In this document: positions 17,263-25,684 of the stretch, one piece after another
Numbering within the stretch: the stretch's first letter is position 1
How the letters are laid out: each line of letters starts with the position of its first letter
NCBI RefSeq assembly: GCF_009757775.1
Contig: NZ_RHLK01000009.1
Coordinates: 118,596 to 182,595, forward strand
Source of the DNA: Paenibacillus lutrae
GTDB taxonomy: Bacteria > Bacillota > Bacilli > Paenibacillales > NBRC-103111
Length of the DNA: 64,000 nt
Reading direction: 5' to 3'
Notes under the pieces: generated by a model
The model's input: the letters and a program-made list of their open reading frames with translations, nothing else
Told to the model about the DNA's origin: nothing
Database searches by the model: none
Made by a program: the position numbers and the translations under genes

Positions 17263-19852
17263 AACGAAGATCCATACGATCTATATGCTGGTAGGGTCAA
17301 CGGAATGCGGCAAAACGACGTTTGCCCGGGAGGTTCTGATCCCTCAGCTCCGGTTTCAGGATGAAAGCCGGGCCCTGAAGGCGAACGTCCAGTACTTGTC
17401 TTCGGATAGTATCCGTCAGGAAATACTCGGGTTCGAATACGACAAGTACGATCAAGTTATGCTGGAGGCGAGCGAGCAGGCTTTCCAGCTGCTGTTTGCC
17501 CGTCTTAAGATGGCGACCTCGTTCCCGGTTAATGCGGAGTTCGTCGTCGTGGATACAACAGGGCTTGCAGAAGATTTCAGGGCAGCAGTCCGGGAGATCG
17601 CGCATGACCATAACTACAACCTCGAAGTCATCTTGTTCGATTACCGCAAACGAGAAGACTACTATTCCTCGGAGCGCTCCAAGAAACTGATCACCAGCCA
17701 CATTAACCGGCTGCGCAAAGAAGTGCTCGGATCGCTTGGACGGGAAGGGTATGCGAAAGTTCATAAGATACGCGCCAAAGATTTCTACCTGCCCGCAGAG
17801 GAGCGGACGAATGAAGCCTATAAAATCGTGGTGGATGATCAAGCGGAGTATAGGGCGGCGATCTTGCCGCAGGAGCATAAATACATCGTTGTCGGCGATG
17901 TCCACGAATGTGCCGGAGAGCTGAAGGGACTGCTCATGGATTACGGATTCGGAATCGAAGGCAGCCGCCTGATTGCCGCAGGCCGGATGCAGGGCACGAA
18001 GATTATCCTCGTCGGCGACTGGATCGACAAGGGCCGGAACACCCGCGAAACGGTCGAGTTTCTGTATGAGAACCGGGAGCATTTTCTGCTGGTGCTCGGC
18101 AATCATGAGAACTTCGTATACAAGTACCTGCGCGGGGAAATCAGCGGGATCGACCGGGAGCTGCTGCATACGTATTTCGATTCCACGCAGGTATTAGCCG
18201 GCGATCCGGAGCTGCTCGCGAAGTTCAATGCGCTAGTGGAGCGCTCCAAGCCGTTCTACCGGCTAATCGGAGTGCAGGGGCCGTCGTTCTTCGTGACACA
18301 CGCCCCTTGCCGCAATAAGTACATCGGCAAGCTCGACACGAACTCGGCGCGCCACCAGCGGAACTTCCGCATTGACCGAAGCGCTCCGCTGGAGGAGCAG
18401 CTTGCTTTTCTGCAAGAGGAAGCGGTTAAGAATCACCCGCTTCACATCTTCGGGCATGTGGCGGCCAAGCAGGCCTTCCGCATCCGCAATAAGCTGCATC
18501 TGGATACCGGCTCTGTGCAGGGGAATGCGCTGACATCCGTAAGCATTACGTATAAGCCGGTCTATAAATCCCGCCGGGCGGGTGGAACAGCTCTGCATGA
18601 AGAGCTTCAGACATTGTTCCAGCAGGAAAGAAACGTGTCGCTTCACGACCTGGATGCGGAGGATCTGCGCAGACTGAACTACTGCTCGCGCAACCGGATT
18701 AACTTCATCTCGGGCACCATGTCCCCGGCGGACAAGGATGAGGCCGCCGGGGAGCTGGAGTCGCTGAGGCGCGGATTGGATTATTACAAGGAGCACGGCG
18801 TAACCGAAGTTGTCCTCCAGCCCAAATACATGGGCTCTCGCTGCAATGTGTACCTGCACCGCGACCCGGCCGGGAGCTACGCGGTCAGCCGGAACGGCTA
18901 CAAGATTGTCGGCGTGGATCTGACGCCTGTCTATGAGAAGCTGCTGGATAAGCTCGGCGCTTACATGGAAGAGAACGATCTCGCCGTGTTGATTCTGGAT
19001 GGAGAGCTGCTTCCATGGCGCGTACTGGGCGAGGGACTGATCGACAAGCAGTTCCGGCCGATTGAGAAAGCGCTGGAAACCGAGCTGGCCTTCCTGGAAA
19101 CCAGCGGTTTCGAGCAGGCCTTCGGGCAGCTGGCGCAAGCGTACCGCGAGAGCGGCTTCGAGCAGGATCAGTTTCATCTGAACAAGTCGGCTCTCAGCGA
19201 GAAATACGGGTCCAGCGTGTACCAGAACTACAAGAATCTGCGCGGCATTCTGGAGAATAAGGTATCGCTTGCCGGGCACCGGGCCGCATATGAGACCTAC
19301 AAGAAGCAGCTGGATTTGTATGCGGGCGATGGCGAGCTGGCCTACAAGCCATTTGCCGTTCTGAAAATGATCTGCACGGACGGCCGTGAGGAAATGCCGA
19401 TATGGAAGACTTCCGACATGTACCGTTTCCTGTCGGAGGACGAGGCGCTGCGGCTGGATTTGACCTCGCCGGATTCATACGAGCAAGCGCGGGCGTATTT
19501 TGCGAAGCTTACCACGGAGAACGGGATGGAAGGCGTCGTCATCAAGCCGGAGCAGGCTGTGGAAGACGCAGCACGGAGTAAGGTGGTCCCGTACATGAAG
19601 GTACGTAACGCTGAGTACATGTCCATCATCTACGGTTACGATTACCGGTTCCCGCACAAATACAGCAAGCTGATGAAGCAGAAGAGCATCCGGCAGAAGC
19701 TGAGGACTTCCCTGAATGAGCACCGGCTCGGGCAGCGCATGCTGCAAATTCCGCTTGCGGATATTGCGCCAAGCCATGAGGGCTACAAGCAGGCGGCAGC
19801 GGACCTGCTGTTCGAGGTGGCGCAGGAGAAGGAGATCGATCCGCGCCTGTAG
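17252..19852 (+). CDS. pnkp: Polynucleotide kinase-phosphatase-ligase Pnkp
   Basis: 866 residues, the normal family length, from a GTG at 17252 with AGGAGG about 9 bases upstream. Three modules are complete. The kinase has P-loop GSTECGKT (15-22). The metallophosphatase has GDVHE (D216, H218), GDWIDKG (D256), GNHEN (N284, H285) and H350. The ligase/adenylyltransferase has motif KYMGSR with nucleophile K525. The enzyme phosphorylates 5'-OH ends, removes 2',3'-cyclic or 3'-phosphates and, with Hen1, seals the break. The 11-base overlap with hen1 implies coupled translation. All catalytic residues checked are present, so the system looks functional. Confidence 0.96.
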   Translation: MEIRTKIHTIYMLVGSTECGKTTFAREVLIPQLRFQDESRALKANVQYLSSDSIRQEILGFEYDKYDQVMLEASEQAFQLLFARLKMATSFPVNAEFVVVDTTGLAEDFRAAVREIAHDHNYNLEVILFDYRKREDYYSSERSKKLITSHINRLRKEVLGSLGREGYAKVHKIRAKDFYLPAEERTNEAYKIVVDDQAEYRAAILPQEHKYIVVGDVHECAGELKGLLMDYGFGIEGSRLIAAGRMQGTKIILVGDWIDKGRNTRETVEFLYENREHFLLVLGNHENFVYKYLRGEISGIDRELLHTYFDSTQVLAGDPELLAKFNALVERSKPFYRLIGVQGPSFFVTHAPCRNKYIGKLDTNSARHQRNFRIDRSAPLEEQLAFLQEEAVKNHPLHIFGHVAAKQAFRIRNKLHLDTGSVQGNALTSVSITYKPVYKSRRAGGTALHEELQTLFQQERNVSLHDLDAEDLRRLNYCSRNRINFISGTMSPADKDEAAGELESLRRGLDYYKEHGVTEVVLQPKYMGSRCNVYLHRDPAGSYAVSRNGYKIVGVDLTPVYEKLLDKLGAYMEENDLAVLILDGELLPWRVLGEGLIDKQFRPIEKALETELAFLETSGFEQAFGQLAQAYRESGFEQDQFHLNKSALSEKYGSSVYQNYKNLRGILENKVSLAGHRAAYETYKKQLDLYAGDGELAYKPFAVLKMICTDGREEMPIWKTSDMYRFLSEDEALRLDLTSPDSYEQARAYFAKLTTENGMEGVVIKPEQAVEDAARSKVVPYMKVRNAEYMSIIYGYDYRFPHKYSKLMKQKSIRQKLRTSLNEHRLGQRMLQIPLADIAPSHEGYKQAAADLLFEVAQEKEIDPRL

Positions 19853-19981
19853 ACATGGAGGAGGCTGATGCTGGGGGATAGCGATAGTATCCAATACCTG
19901 GACTTTCTGATATAATCCATACCCAAGTATGAAGATGCCGGCTATTCTGGCACATAGACTGCTTTGAAGGAGTTACCCAGC

Positions 19982-20539
19982 ATGAAGAACCTCCTCGTTA
20001 CCGGCTACCGGGCGCATGAGCTGAATATTTTTAATGAAAAGCACGAAGGCATTCCCTATATCAAAAAAGCGATCGCCGGCAAGCTCGTTCCCCTCATCGA
20101 AGAAGGGCTAGAATGGGTCATTACGGCCGGCCAGTACGGGGTCGATCTGTGGGCTTGCGAAGTTGTCATTGAGCTGAAGGAGCTGTATCCGCACCTGCGG
20201 TTGTCGGTCATTACAGCTTACGAGAATCCGGAAGAAAAGTGGAAAGAGGACAAACAGGACTTTTACAGGCGGATTCTCCAGGGGGTCGATTATTATGCGG
20301 CCGTCAGCAAGCAGCCTTACAACGGCGTGTGGCAGCTGAAAGCCAGAGATGATCTGCTGCTGCGCAAAACCGATGGGATAATGCTGTTTTATGACGAAGA
20401 AGCGGGAGAGGGAAGTCCGAAGTTCATGAAGGAACGTGCCCTCAAGAAGCAGGAGGACGAGGGATACGTATGCATGTTTATCACCCCGGAGGATGTGCAG
20501 AACATTGCGGATGAAGAGAACATGAGGGGATTTGAGTAA
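19982..20539 (+). CDS. ypsA: SLOG-superfamily YpsA-type protein (DUF1273)
   Basis: 185 residues from the ATG at 19982, with AAGGAG at 19966-19971. The N-terminus KNLLVTGYRAHELNIFNE and the ITAGQYGVDLWACE block are typical of YpsA/DUF1273, a Rossmann-like SLOG family thought to bind nucleotide-derived ligands; B. subtilis YpsA has been linked to cell division and oxidative stress. It lies 129 bases after pnkp on the same strand and ends with a terminator, so it may be the last gene of the RNA-repair unit or a separate gene. Confidence 0.88.
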   Translation: MKNLLVTGYRAHELNIFNEKHEGIPYIKKAIAGKLVPLIEEGLEWVITAGQYGVDLWACEVVIELKELYPHLRLSVITAYENPEEKWKEDKQDFYRRILQGVDYYAAVSKQPYNGVWQLKARDDLLLRKTDGIMLFYDEEAGEGSPKFMKERALKKQEDEGYVCMFITPEDVQNIADEENMRGFE

Positions 20540-20553
20540 ATCGGACAACCCAC

Positions 20554-20589
20554 AAGCCGGGCAGTATTTAACTGCCTCGGCTTTTTTTA
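20554..20589 (+). terminator. Intrinsic terminator after ypsA
   Basis: AGCCGGGCAGT (20554-20564) pairs with ACTGCCTCGGCT (20571-20582) with one bulge, followed by TTTTTTT. Confidence 0.85.
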
Positions 20590-20692
20590 TTGAGACAGCG
20601 AATTGCGGAGGAACTTGACCCTAAGCGCAGCGAATATAATCGGGAGGAAAAATAAGTAAACTACTACATCGTATCCAAAGGAGAACAATCAC

Positions 20693-22279
20693 TTGAAGAA
20701 ACAATGGTTAACAGTACTGATCTTGGCTTTATTCCTGTGTGTGCCGGCCAACATGCATGCCCAGACACCTCAGATCTTCGTGTTTGTGGACGCCGAATTG
20801 ATGAATTTTGAGGAGGCGCCCTATGTGGAAGATGGAATCACACTGGTTCCTTTCCGGCCTCTTTTTGAAAAGTTCGGAATTGAGGTTCTTTGGGATGCAG
20901 ATACACAGACGGTTTTGGGTAAAAAGGGCGGGTGGACGATTTCGCTTGCCATCGATCAGCCTGCGGCTGTTGTCAATGGCGAAACGAAGACGCTGGCTGT
21001 ACCGGCCAGACTTACCAACGGCACGACCTTCATTCCCTTGCGCTTTGTCGGAGAAGCAACAGGAAGAGCCGTATCCTGGAGCGGGGATTCTGATGCCGGC
21101 CAGGTCATTCATATTAATCCGACGTTTAAATCCAATACCAACGATCTTCTCTATTCAGGAGATCTTGTGTATAAGGGGGACATGACAGACGGGATCAAAG
21201 AAGGGAAAGGAAGTTACTCTTATCAAGGTGAACTGTGGTATGAAGGCGATTTTAAGTCAGGCAGCATGGAAGGCACAGGCAGGCAGTTCGATCTGGATAA
21301 TCCGTCCTCGTATTACGAAGGGCAATTTGCCGGCAACCTCGCAAACGGGCAAGGGAAAATAATTTACGATGACGGTTCTTACTATATCGGAGAATTTGTT
21401 GACGGAGCCAGAGAAGGGACCGGCAAGCTCTACTACAAAGACGGAAAAGTAAAGTATGAAGGCAGTTATACAGATAATATCCCGACAGGAACCGGAAAAT
21501 ATTATTTCGAAGATGGAAGCTTGTATTATGCGGGAGAATTTGTGGATGGTAACCCTAACGGATTTGGCCAAACCTACAGCGGCGGGCATCTCAATTACGA
21601 GGGGCAGTTCGTGAATGGCCTCAAGCAGGGCAAGGGGAAGCTCTATAGTTCCTTGATGCAGGGTCAAGTGATGTATGAGGGAGATTTTCTGGACGACATT
21701 CCCCATGGGGCCGGGAAGTGGTACGGGCCGGACGGCAGATTAAACTACGAAGGTCAGTTTAAATATTTTATGAAATCGGGGAAGGGCAGAATCCTATACG
21801 AGAACGGCGATATCTATGAAGGGGAAGTATATGACGGCCGGGCGGAGGGAATCGGCAAACGGTCCAATTCTTCGGGTAAAGTCATATCGAGCGGCTACTA
21901 TGAGCAAGACTCTTATAAAGCTGCCGCGCCTGACACGACTTCGACTTCCTATACAATTATGAAGCTGAAGAAGGAAATCAACCAGGAAGTAATAGACGGA
22001 ATCGATGAGGGGAATTTGTACGGCTTAAATCCGAGTGAAGCCATCATGATCCTCGATCTGCCGTCCCGGGAAGCTTTGGTCCAGTTCAAGGAGCTGCCCG
22101 AACAAGCGAAGAAGGAATGGATGAACAGCTACGTGCAGGAGCATTGGGGAAATGTACTGGGTGTCGATCATTGTTACACCCGGGTTACTTACGAGGGGAT
22201 TACTTATGCCGAAGCTGATTTAAGTTACGAGCTTCCGGCAGGGGAGATGACGATGAAGTTTTATCCGGACGGGAAGTAA
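20693..22279 (+). CDS. Secreted MORN-repeat protein with copper-amine-oxidase-like N-terminal domain
   Basis: 528 residues, TTG start with AAAGGAG at 20677-20683. A signal peptide (about residues 1-24, ending MHAQ) is followed by a copper-amine-oxidase-like N-domain (about 27-140, with LVPFRPLFEKFGIEVLWD and TFIPLRFVGEATG), common on the surface of Paenibacillus and relatives. Residues about 150-400 are roughly ten MORN repeats of the YxGxFxxGxxxGxG type. The C-terminal 120 residues are unassigned. Such proteins are probably cell-wall or membrane associated. It has its own terminator and stands alone. Confidence 0.85.
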   Translation: MKKQWLTVLILALFLCVPANMHAQTPQIFVFVDAELMNFEEAPYVEDGITLVPFRPLFEKFGIEVLWDADTQTVLGKKGGWTISLAIDQPAAVVNGETKTLAVPARLTNGTTFIPLRFVGEATGRAVSWSGDSDAGQVIHINPTFKSNTNDLLYSGDLVYKGDMTDGIKEGKGSYSYQGELWYEGDFKSGSMEGTGRQFDLDNPSSYYEGQFAGNLANGQGKIIYDDGSYYIGEFVDGAREGTGKLYYKDGKVKYEGSYTDNIPTGTGKYYFEDGSLYYAGEFVDGNPNGFGQTYSGGHLNYEGQFVNGLKQGKGKLYSSLMQGQVMYEGDFLDDIPHGAGKWYGPDGRLNYEGQFKYFMKSGKGRILYENGDIYEGEVYDGRAEGIGKRSNSSGKVISSGYYEQDSYKAAAPDTTSTSYTIMKLKKEINQEVIDGIDEGNLYGLNPSEAIMILDLPSREALVQFKELPEQAKKEWMNSYVQEHWGNVLGVDHCYTRVTYEGITYAEADLSYELPAGEMTMKFYPDGK

Positions 22280-22708
22280 AGGAGCAGGGTGGAATTCTCT
22301 TGTACACGAAATCAGAAGATTAACGAATGATTCACTAGCTTGCACAGCAACATGGAAAAGGGGCCCCGGAGAGGGCCTCACTGACTACCGGCAAGTCCTC
22401 AGCTTATGGATGGATCTATAACATGGAGTTCCGCGCCTAACGGCGCATTTTTTTATTTTCCGGGGAGGGGACATTCCTGTTTAACCGATCTTATGACTAA
22501 AAGCGGCCTTTCCTGCAAATACTGGAACAGTTCCCAAGGGTGTGGAATATAGCGTTTTGTCCAATGTTCCCAGTAAAATTTCTCCATCAAATCACTCACT
22601 TTTGTCAGTCTGTTGAACGGCTGGGGAGAAAATTGTTTTTGCCGATTAAAAGGCGTATGTTAGAAATACGGCTTAAAAATATAACATCTTATGAGAGGTG
22701 GAGTTATT
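22280..22708 (+). other. 429-base intergenic region
   Basis: It holds the terminator at 22431-22455 and otherwise nothing I can support. The last 40 bases contain the ribosome site of the following SDR gene. Confidence 0.5.
22431..22455 (+). terminator. Intrinsic terminator after the MORN gene
   Basis: GCGCC (22433-22437), loop TAAC, GGCGC (22442-22446), followed by ATTTTTTTATTTT. Confidence 0.7.
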
Positions 22709-23458
22709 GTGAGGTTACAAGATAAAGTCGCGATTATTACAGGCGGCGCTTCCGGGATCGGCAGAGGGATGGCCCATGCGATGGCCAAGGAAGGCGCGAA
22801 GATTGTGATCGTCGACGTCAACGAAGAGAAGGGCAGAGCTACGGAGCAAGAACTCAATGAGCTGAGCCAGGGCAAATTCATCAAAGGTGACATTACGGAC
22901 CGCGCGGTCATTAAACATATTGTAGAAGAGACCGTATCAACATTCGGCAGACTGGATATTATGGTCAACAATGCCCATGTTTCCAAGCAGATGCCTTTTG
23001 TAGACACGACGGATGATGTGCTGGCCCTGTCGTTCAATACCGGCTTCTATCCGACCTATTATTTCATGCAGGAATGCTATCCTCATCTGAAAGCGACGAA
23101 GGGCAAAGTAATCAACTTCGCTTCCGGCGCCGGTCTCAATGGTATGCTGAATCAGGCTTCCTATGCGGCCGCCAAAGAAGCGATCCGCGGTCTTACCCGT
23201 GTCGTGGCGAACGAGTGGGGTCCGGACGGGATCAATGTCAATCTGATTTCCCCTATCGCTTATACACCGGGCGTAGAGAACTGGAAGCAGCATTTCCCGG
23301 CGGAATATGAAGCTACGGTGAACAAGATTCCGCTCCGCAAAATGGGCGATCCTGAACAGGATATCGGCCGTGTAGCGGTGTTCCTGGCAAGCTCCGATTC
23401 CGATTACATGACCGGTCAAACTTTGATGGTGGACGGCGGCTCCATTATGCTGCGATAA
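22709..23458 (+). CDS. Short-chain dehydrogenase/reductase (SDR), first of a pair
   Basis: 249 residues from a GTG at 22709, with GGTGGAG at 22697-22703; an ATG at 22691 would add six residues. The Rossmann glycine motif TGGASGIGRGM, the NNAH segment in place of the usual NNAG, and the C-terminal GQTLMVDGG identify a classical SDR. The usual catalytic YxxxK is present as YAAAK (SYAAAKEAIRG). Substrate unknown. The next SDR follows after 90 bases, suggesting an operon. Confidence 0.85.
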   Translation: MRLQDKVAIITGGASGIGRGMAHAMAKEGAKIVIVDVNEEKGRATEQELNELSQGKFIKGDITDRAVIKHIVEETVSTFGRLDIMVNNAHVSKQMPFVDTTDDVLALSFNTGFYPTYYFMQECYPHLKATKGKVINFASGAGLNGMLNQASYAAAKEAIRGLTRVVANEWGPDGINVNLISPIAYTPGVENWKQHFPAEYEATVNKIPLRKMGDPEQDIGRVAVFLASSDSDYMTGQTLMVDGGSIMLR

Positions 23459-23548
23459 TATAAAAGGTTATACAATACAACATAGGACAAGCGGCTTACG
23501 GCGGGAATGCCGCCGGAAGCCGCTTCCAACTTAAAGGAGAAGACATCT

Positions 23549-24355
23549 ATGGGACGCGTACAAGGTAAAGTAGCTATTATAACAGGCGGAGCATCGGGCA
23601 TCGGTCTTGCTACCGCTCAAATGTTTGCCAAAGAAGGCGCTAAAGTCGTAATTGCCGACTTCAATCAAGCCGGAGCCGAGCAGGCGGCGCAGGAAATCGT
23701 CAGCCAGGGCGGCGAAGCTATCGGTATTTTCCTGGATGCTTCCAAAGAAGAATCCATTAAAGCGACAATCGACATAACTGTTGAGAAGTTCGGCGCGATT
23801 CATGTGCTGTTCAACAACGTAGGCTTAACGAATCTTCAGAAAGATCTGGATGTTGTGAACATTGATCTGGACGAATGGGACCGCTTGATGAACGTAAATC
23901 TTAAGAGTGTGGTCATCGGCTGCAAATATGCCATTCCACATATGATCGAAGCGGGCGGCGGGTCCATCATTAACACGGCTTCCATGGCTGCATTTGCCGG
24001 AGACGTGATCCGTCTTGCATACGGAGCTTCCAAAGCTGCGGTTGTAAATGTAACCAAATACGTAGCGGCTCAGTACGGCCGTCAGAATATCCGCTGCAAC
24101 GGCGTAGCGCCGGGTCTCATTCTGACTCCGGCTGCGAAGAACAACATTCCTCCGCAAATGCTGGATATTTTCGCCAAATACAATGCTCTTCCTTACCATG
24201 GCGAAGCGGATGATATTGCGAGCGCGGTTCTGTTCTTTGCTTCGGATGAATCCAAATTCGTTACCGGTCAAACTCTGCAGGTAGAGGGCGGTCACTACCT
24301 CTCTAACCCTACAGCTCCTGATTTTCGGGAATTGGCTGCCAAGAGTCAAGGCTAA
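23549..24355 (+). CDS. Short-chain dehydrogenase/reductase (SDR), second of a pair
   Basis: 268 residues from the ATG at 23549, with AAAGGAG at 23533-23539. The motifs TGGASGIGLA, FNNVG, catalytic YGASK and TGQTLQVEGG mark a classical NAD(P)-dependent SDR. It is followed by a large inverted repeat and then an osmoprotectant transporter. The two SDRs could process a compound related to the transported solute, but this is only suggested by position. Confidence 0.85.
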   Translation: MGRVQGKVAIITGGASGIGLATAQMFAKEGAKVVIADFNQAGAEQAAQEIVSQGGEAIGIFLDASKEESIKATIDITVEKFGAIHVLFNNVGLTNLQKDLDVVNIDLDEWDRLMNVNLKSVVIGCKYAIPHMIEAGGGSIINTASMAAFAGDVIRLAYGASKAAVVNVTKYVAAQYGRQNIRCNGVAPGLILTPAAKNNIPPQMLDIFAKYNALPYHGEADDIASAVLFFASDESKFVTGQTLQVEGGHYLSNPTAPDFRELAAKSQG

Positions 24356-24383
24356 GTAGTTCCTTACTTTCACTTCATTAAGT

Positions 24384-24438
24384 ATATAATCAACATTGAC
24401 TATATATTGTATGATAAAATAGTCAGCGTTGATTATAT
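24384..24438. promoter_or_regulatory. Large inverted repeat upstream of the osmoprotectant transporter
   Basis: A 20-base arm (24384-24403) and its inverted copy (24419-24438) match at 18 of 20 positions and are separated by 15 bases. Each arm contains a smaller palindrome-like core, TCAACATTGA and TCAGCGTTGA. There is no T tract, so an operator for a dimeric repressor (MarR or TetR type) is more likely than a terminator. The rest of 24356-24679 shows no gene. Confidence 0.55.
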
Positions 24439-24679
24439 TAATACGAAATGACTGCCTGAAAAATACGCGGCGATCGATGCTTTGTCGGTCCTCGCGTATT
24501 TTTGTTTTACCAATAGTTTCCCCGGCCAGACAGGGCCGGAAGAGATTCATTTATGCGCTCAGCGGCTATTATATAGAGGAAACAATCAGGCCGTTATGGG
24601 GCTCATACAAAAAAAGCTTATAACCGGGAAAAGCAGCATAGGTATGGAAGGAAATGAGCCGCCGGCAAAGGAGAACTTT

Positions 24680-25684
24680 ATGATCCGTTTTGAGAATGTG
24701 TCTAAGCATTACTCCGGTAATGTGACAGCTGTAGACTCTCTGGATTTGACGATCCGGGAGGGAGAATTTCTGGTGTTGATCGGACCCAGCGGCTGCGGTA
24801 AAACGACTACGCTAAAAATGATCAACCGTCTAATCCCGCTGTCGGAAGGCACGCTGTGGATTAACGGGAAAAAAATCAGCGAGTACGACATCCACGAGCT
24901 GCGCTGGAACATCGGTTATGTGCTCCAGCAGATTGCGCTGTTCCCGCATATGACTATCGAAGAGAACATATCAATCGTTCCGGAGCTGAGAAAATGGGAG
25001 CGCAGCCGCATAAGCAGGCGTGTGGATGAGCTGCTGGAGATGGTCGGGCTGGAGCCGGCCGAGTACCGCTCCCGCAAGCCGGCCGAGCTGTCCGGCGGCC
25101 AGCAGCAGCGGATCGGAGTGATCCGGGCCCTGGCCTCCGATCCTGAGATTATCCTGATGGACGAGCCGTTCAGCGCGCTGGACCCGCTCAGCCGGGAGAA
25201 GCTGCAGAACGATTTGCTCGAGCTTCAGAACCGCATTAAGAAAACAATCGTGTTCGTTACCCACGATATTCAAGAAGCGCTGAAGCTCGGAGACCGGATT
25301 TGCCTCATGAACGAAGGCAGAATCGAGCAGCTTGATACGCCGCAGGGCTTCTTGGAGCATCCGGCCAACGACTTCGTCCGTCAATTCGTCGGCGGAGCAT
25401 CAAGGCAGTCCATGTTCAGCGGGAATCTGACGCTTGAAGAGATCTTGCGGGCATCCGGCCGCGCTGAGGTCCATGCGGATCTCACGGGAGCTGGCGCCAT
25501 AGCGGGGATTCCGGCGTCCGCTGCAGTTGTGAGCGCGGACACCACGCTGGAAGATGCTTTGGAGCTTCTTGCGGCGAATGACATCATCACCGTAGAGAAG
25601 GATGGCGAAATACTCGGTAGTATTACGCGGCAATCTCTCTTGCAATTCATGTCGGAACGGGTGAAGGCGGGTGCTGTCCAGTGA
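24680..25684 (+). CDS. Glycine betaine/carnitine/choline ABC transporter ATPase (OpuCA-like)
   Basis: 334 residues from the ATG at 24680, with AAAGGAG at 24668-24674; a longer frame to 24482 has no ribosome site near its start. Walker A GPSGCGKT, the family signature LSGGQQQR, Walker B ILMDEP and the H-loop VTHD are all present. The C-terminal 90 residues form a CBS-like regulatory tail (ALELLAANDIITVEKDGEI), as in OpuCA, which is linked to osmotic control. The stop overlaps the GTG of the permease gene. Confidence 0.92.
   Translation: MIRFENVSKHYSGNVTAVDSLDLTIREGEFLVLIGPSGCGKTTTLKMINRLIPLSEGTLWINGKKISEYDIHELRWNIGYVLQQIALFPHMTIEENISIVPELRKWERSRISRRVDELLEMVGLEPAEYRSRKPAELSGGQQQRIGVIRALASDPEIILMDEPFSALDPLSREKLQNDLLELQNRIKKTIVFVTHDIQEALKLGDRICLMNEGRIEQLDTPQGFLEHPANDFVRQFVGGASRQSMFSGNLTLEEILRASGRAEVHADLTGAGAIAGIPASAAVVSADTTLEDALELLAANDIITVEKDGEILGSITRQSLLQFMSERVKAGAVQ

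Noticed and set aside
20615..20640. TTGACC...TATAAT promoter for the MORN gene
   Set aside because: The spacer is only 14 bases, too short for a standard sigma-A promoter.
24482..24679. N-terminal extension of the ABC ATPase
   Set aside because: The usual family start and a good ribosome site are at 24680; the extension is unlike the family and lies in the regulatory region.
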